A stretch of 64,000 bases of DNA from positions 62,001-126,000 of the forward strand of contig WRHM01000007.1 in the NCBI GenBank assembly GCA_009783265.1, written 5' to 3'. Positions 62,206 to 64,000 of the stretch are shown here, piece by piece. Both the position numbers and the translations under genes were made by a program. How positions within the stretch are numbered: position 1 is the stretch's first letter; the number at the start of each line of letters is the position of its first letter. The notes beneath the pieces are model-generated. The model was given only the letters and a program-made list of their open reading frames with translations. It had not been told where the DNA came from and made no database searches. This DNA comes from Oscillospiraceae bacterium (GTDB lineage: Bacteria; Bacillota; Clostridia; Oscillospirales; WRJC01).

Positions 62206-62406
62206 ATGAAAAAAATATTAGCTCTAATTTTAGCCTTGATAATAATATCGCTGTCAGTTTTTGCGTTAATATTCTCAAAAAATCCCGCTGGGATAAATTA
62301 TTCCCCGAACACAGGCGACACGCCATGGGAGATGATTATTTTTATTGGTTTGGGAGTCATAGCAGCGATTTTGCTCGTTTTTGTCGGTATGAAAAGAAGA
62401 AAATAA
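62206..62406 (+). CDS. 66-residue secreted protein with sortase-type tail
   Basis: N-terminal signal helix (KKILALILALIIISLSVFAL), a mature part of only about 15 residues (FSKNPAGINY), then SPNTGD, a second helix (MIIFIGLGVIAAILLVFV) and GMKRRK. SPNTG fits an LPxTG-like sorting signal. AAAGGA lies 9 bases before this ATG; an upstream ATG at 62188 has none. After processing, hardly more than an anchor stub would remain; it may instead be a two-helix membrane peptide. Confidence 0.62.
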   Translation: MKKILALILALIIISLSVFALIFSKNPAGINYSPNTGDTPWEMIIFIGLGVIAAILLVFVGMKRRK

Positions 62407-62458
62407 ATGAATTAGACGGCGAAAACTCTAATTATTTTAAATTTTTGCTAAATTTCTC

Positions 62459-62488
62459 TTGACATATTATATAATTATGTGGTAAAAT
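62459..62488 (+). promoter_or_regulatory. sigma-A promoter of the str operon
   Basis: TTGACA and TAAAAT with an 18-base spacer, about 90 bases before the L7Ae-like gene. Confidence 0.75.
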
Positions 62489-62575
62489 ATAAAACACGTT
62501 GTTTATATTTAATATTTATGATATTAATAAAATGATTTTAGGAAAAGCGCGTCTATTGGGCGCGTGGATTAAAAA

Positions 62576-62821
62576 ATGGATATAACTGAACTTTCAGCCG
62601 CTAAAAAAGTAGTCGGGCTGAATCAAACAAAAAAAGCCGTGAATAACGGCAAAGCTAAAAAAATCTTCGCCGCAAAAGACGCAGACGAACAGTTCTTGCT
62701 GCAGATAAAAAGATTATGCGAGGGCAAATCCGTTGAAGTTGACGAAAGCATGACTATGGAAGAACTCGGCTCAGCATGTAAAATCGACGTGGGCTGCGCG
62801 GTATGCGCGGAGATTGAATAA
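62576..62821 (+). CDS. L7Ae-family K-turn RNA-binding protein (YbxF-like)
   Basis: 81 residues: KKVVGLNQTKKAVNNGKAKK then IFAAKDADEQF, and a C-terminal DVGCAVCAEIE. The pattern and its place upstream of rpsL match the YbxF/RplGB proteins of Firmicutes, which bind K-turns in RNA. There is no strong AGGAGG before the ATG. First gene of the str operon. Confidence 0.87.
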   Translation: MDITELSAAKKVVGLNQTKKAVNNGKAKKIFAAKDADEQFLLQIKRLCEGKSVEVDESMTMEELGSACKIDVGCAVCAEIE

Positions 62822-62914
62822 ACTTTTTTTTATTTTATTTTGAAACATTCAGAAATTTAAGTTTCTGTTTGTATAAATTAATTTATTAATCAGGAAAGAG
62901 AGGTGAAAAAATAA

Positions 62915-63337
62915 GTGCCGACTTTTAACCAGTTAGTAAGACACGGTAGGGAAAAATCTTTTTACAAGTCCAAGTCGCCGGTCCTCCAGAAGAGCGTTAA
63001 TCTAAAAAAGAATATTTCGATTGATTTGCCGTCCCCGCAAAAAAGGGGGGTTTGTACAAAAGTGCAGACGAAAACTCCGAGGAAGCCGAATTCGGCCCTG
63101 CGTAAAGTAGCGAGGGTCAGAAGCGTGAATGGAATGGAAGTATGGGGATATATTCCGGGAATAGGGCATAACTTGCAGGAACACTCAGTCGTTTTGATAA
63201 GAGGCGGAAGAGTCCGCGATCTGCCCGGCGTTCGTTATCATATAATAAGAGGAACGCTCGACACTCAGGGAGTCGCAAACCGCAAACAGGGACGCTCGAA
63301 ATATGGCGCGAAACGCGGTAAAGTTGCGGGTAAGTAA
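62915..63337 (+). CDS. rpsL: 30S ribosomal protein S12
   Basis: 140 residues with start [20 protein letters not shown] and the decoding-site segments [15 protein letters not shown] and [20 protein letters not shown]. The lysine in KPNSALRK and the [11 protein letters not shown] block correspond to the wild-type streptomycin-sensitive form. Start codon is GTG, with AGAGGTG 10 bases upstream. Confidence 0.97.
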   Translation: MPTFNQLVRHGREKSFYKSKSPVLQKSVNLKKNISIDLPSPQKRGVCTKVQTKTPRKPNSALRKVARVRSVNGMEVWGYIPGIGHNLQEHSVVLIRGGRVRDLPGVRYHIIRGTLDTQGVANRKQGRSKYGAKRGKVAGK

Positions 63338-63520
63338 AAGTTTTAAAATTAAATAATTGGTTCTTTGTTTGCGCTGGATAATTAGATAAGATAATTAATT
63401 GATTTATATGTACAGAAATAGAAATCAGCAGAAATAATTATGCAGGCGCCAAACGGGAGAAATCGAAAACAAAAATCTTTCGAGTACCAATGATGTCATG
63501 AAATCAGTTTGATTTTACCC

Positions 63521-63548
63521 GTAGGGACACGATATATCGTGTCCGTAC
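63521..63548. repeat. GTAGGG minimal palindrome, 28 bp, between rpsL and rpsG
   Basis: Half GTAGGGACACGATA with an inverted ATCGTGTCC-GTAC right side. The 249-base rpsL-rpsG gap also holds a CGAAA/TTTCG hairpin near 63465-63482. Confidence 0.78.
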
Positions 63549-63586
63549 AAAACGTATGTAATAAAAATATGAAGGAGGGAAGAAGT

Positions 63587-64000
63587 GTGCCAAGAAGAGG
63601 TAATGTTCCGAAAAGAGACGTTTTGCCTGATCCGTTGTATAATTCAAAGCTGGTGACAAAGCTGATAAATAATATAATGCTCGACGGCAAAAAGGGAATA
63701 GCCCAGACTATTGTTTACGACGCTTTTAAAACAGTTGAATCAAAATCCGGGAAAAATCCCCTTGAAGTTTTCCAGAACGCTTTGGATAATATAATGCCCG
63801 CGCTCGAAGTTAAAGCGCGCAGAATGGGCGGCTCGACTTATCAGGTGCCTATGGAAGTCAGACCCGACAGGAGACTGACTCTGGGACTGCGCTGGATAAC
63901 GTCATTTTCAAGGGCCAGAGGCGAAAAGAAAATGAGCGATCGTCTTGCAGGGGAAATATTAGACGCCGTAAACAACACCGGAGCGTCAGTCAAGAGAAGG
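63587..64000 (+). CDS. rpsG: 30S ribosomal protein S7, cut by window end
   Basis: 138 codons are present of an expected 156. Text: [54 protein letters not shown]7 nucleates the 30S head and often represses the operon. Start codon is GTG after AAGGAGGGAAGAA. Confidence 0.95.
   Translation, partial: MPRRGNVPKRDVLPDPLYNSKLVTKLINNIMLDGKKGIAQTIVYDAFKTVESKSGKNPLEVFQNALDNIMPALEVKARRMGGSTYQVPMEVRPDRRLTLGLRWITSFSRARGEKKMSDRLAGEILDAVNNTGASVKRR

Overview
The window looks like chromosome of an anaerobic, low-GC Gram-positive bacterium of class Clostridia, probably an uncultured gut or rumen lineage near the Oscillospirales. The basis is AT-rich DNA with strong AGGAGG-type ribosome binding sites, sigma-A promoters (TTGACA-N17-TATAAT), several lipoproteins with single-membrane signal peptides, Rex, FeoAB, SipW/TasA, DUF6062, DUF5711 and ClpE genes, an infC leader, and the str operon. 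No phage, transposase, CRISPR array, rRNA or tRNA was seen.

Layout. 1-7.4 kb: a cut-off CotH-like lipoprotein, mnmE, an ECF-type sigma factor with a putative membrane anti-sigma factor, and a P-type ATPase homologue that has lost every catalytic motif. 7.37-7.59 kb: a structured RNA with its own promoter and terminator. 7.6-17.4 kb: a nuclease-helicase fusion, an M20 amidohydrolase, and a five-gene cluster (three Gfo/Idh/MocA oxidoreductases, an SDR-type protein and a DHDPS-like aldolase) for an unidentified sugar or sugar acid. 17.5-28.2 kb: hybrid histidine kinase, GNAT, a TasA-like protein with its SipW peptidase, glycerol kinase, an XRE/ImmA pair, a GH130 enzyme, and two Cys-tailed micro-proteins at opposite ends. 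28.3-36.4 kb: zinc-ribbon protein, OGG-type glycosylase, DUF6062, Rex, isocitrate/isopropylmalate-type dehydrogenase, tsaD-rimI-ywlE-like, YitT, small XRE. 36.6-39.1 kb: ferrous iron uptake. 39.1-45.9 kb: infC-rpmI-rplT under an attenuated leader, a PrsA-like foldase, DUF177-rpmF, a radical SAM DUF512 protein and Der. 45.9-48.3 kb: a toxin-antitoxin pair and a PASTA lipoprotein operon. 48.4-57.6 kb: a second candidate RNA, then plsY, ecfA, ecfT, truA, DUF5711, cvpA, pgsA and a ClpE-like unfoldase. 57.7-64 kb: exonuclease, orphan solute-binding protein, alr with a lipoprotein, a mini cell-wall protein, and the start of the str operon (L7Ae-like, rpsL, rpsG cut by the window end).

Two interspersed repeat families run through the window. 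One is a palindrome bounded by GTAGGG...CCCTAC. It occurs between genes and also, in frame, inside conserved genes (tsaD, alr, the DUF512 gene, the helicase). The other is a longer MITE-like element with AAAGCCC(C)T-type ends. The strongest items for follow-up are the catalytically dead P-type ATPase, the in-frame palindromes, the two structured RNAs and the Cys-tailed micro-proteins.
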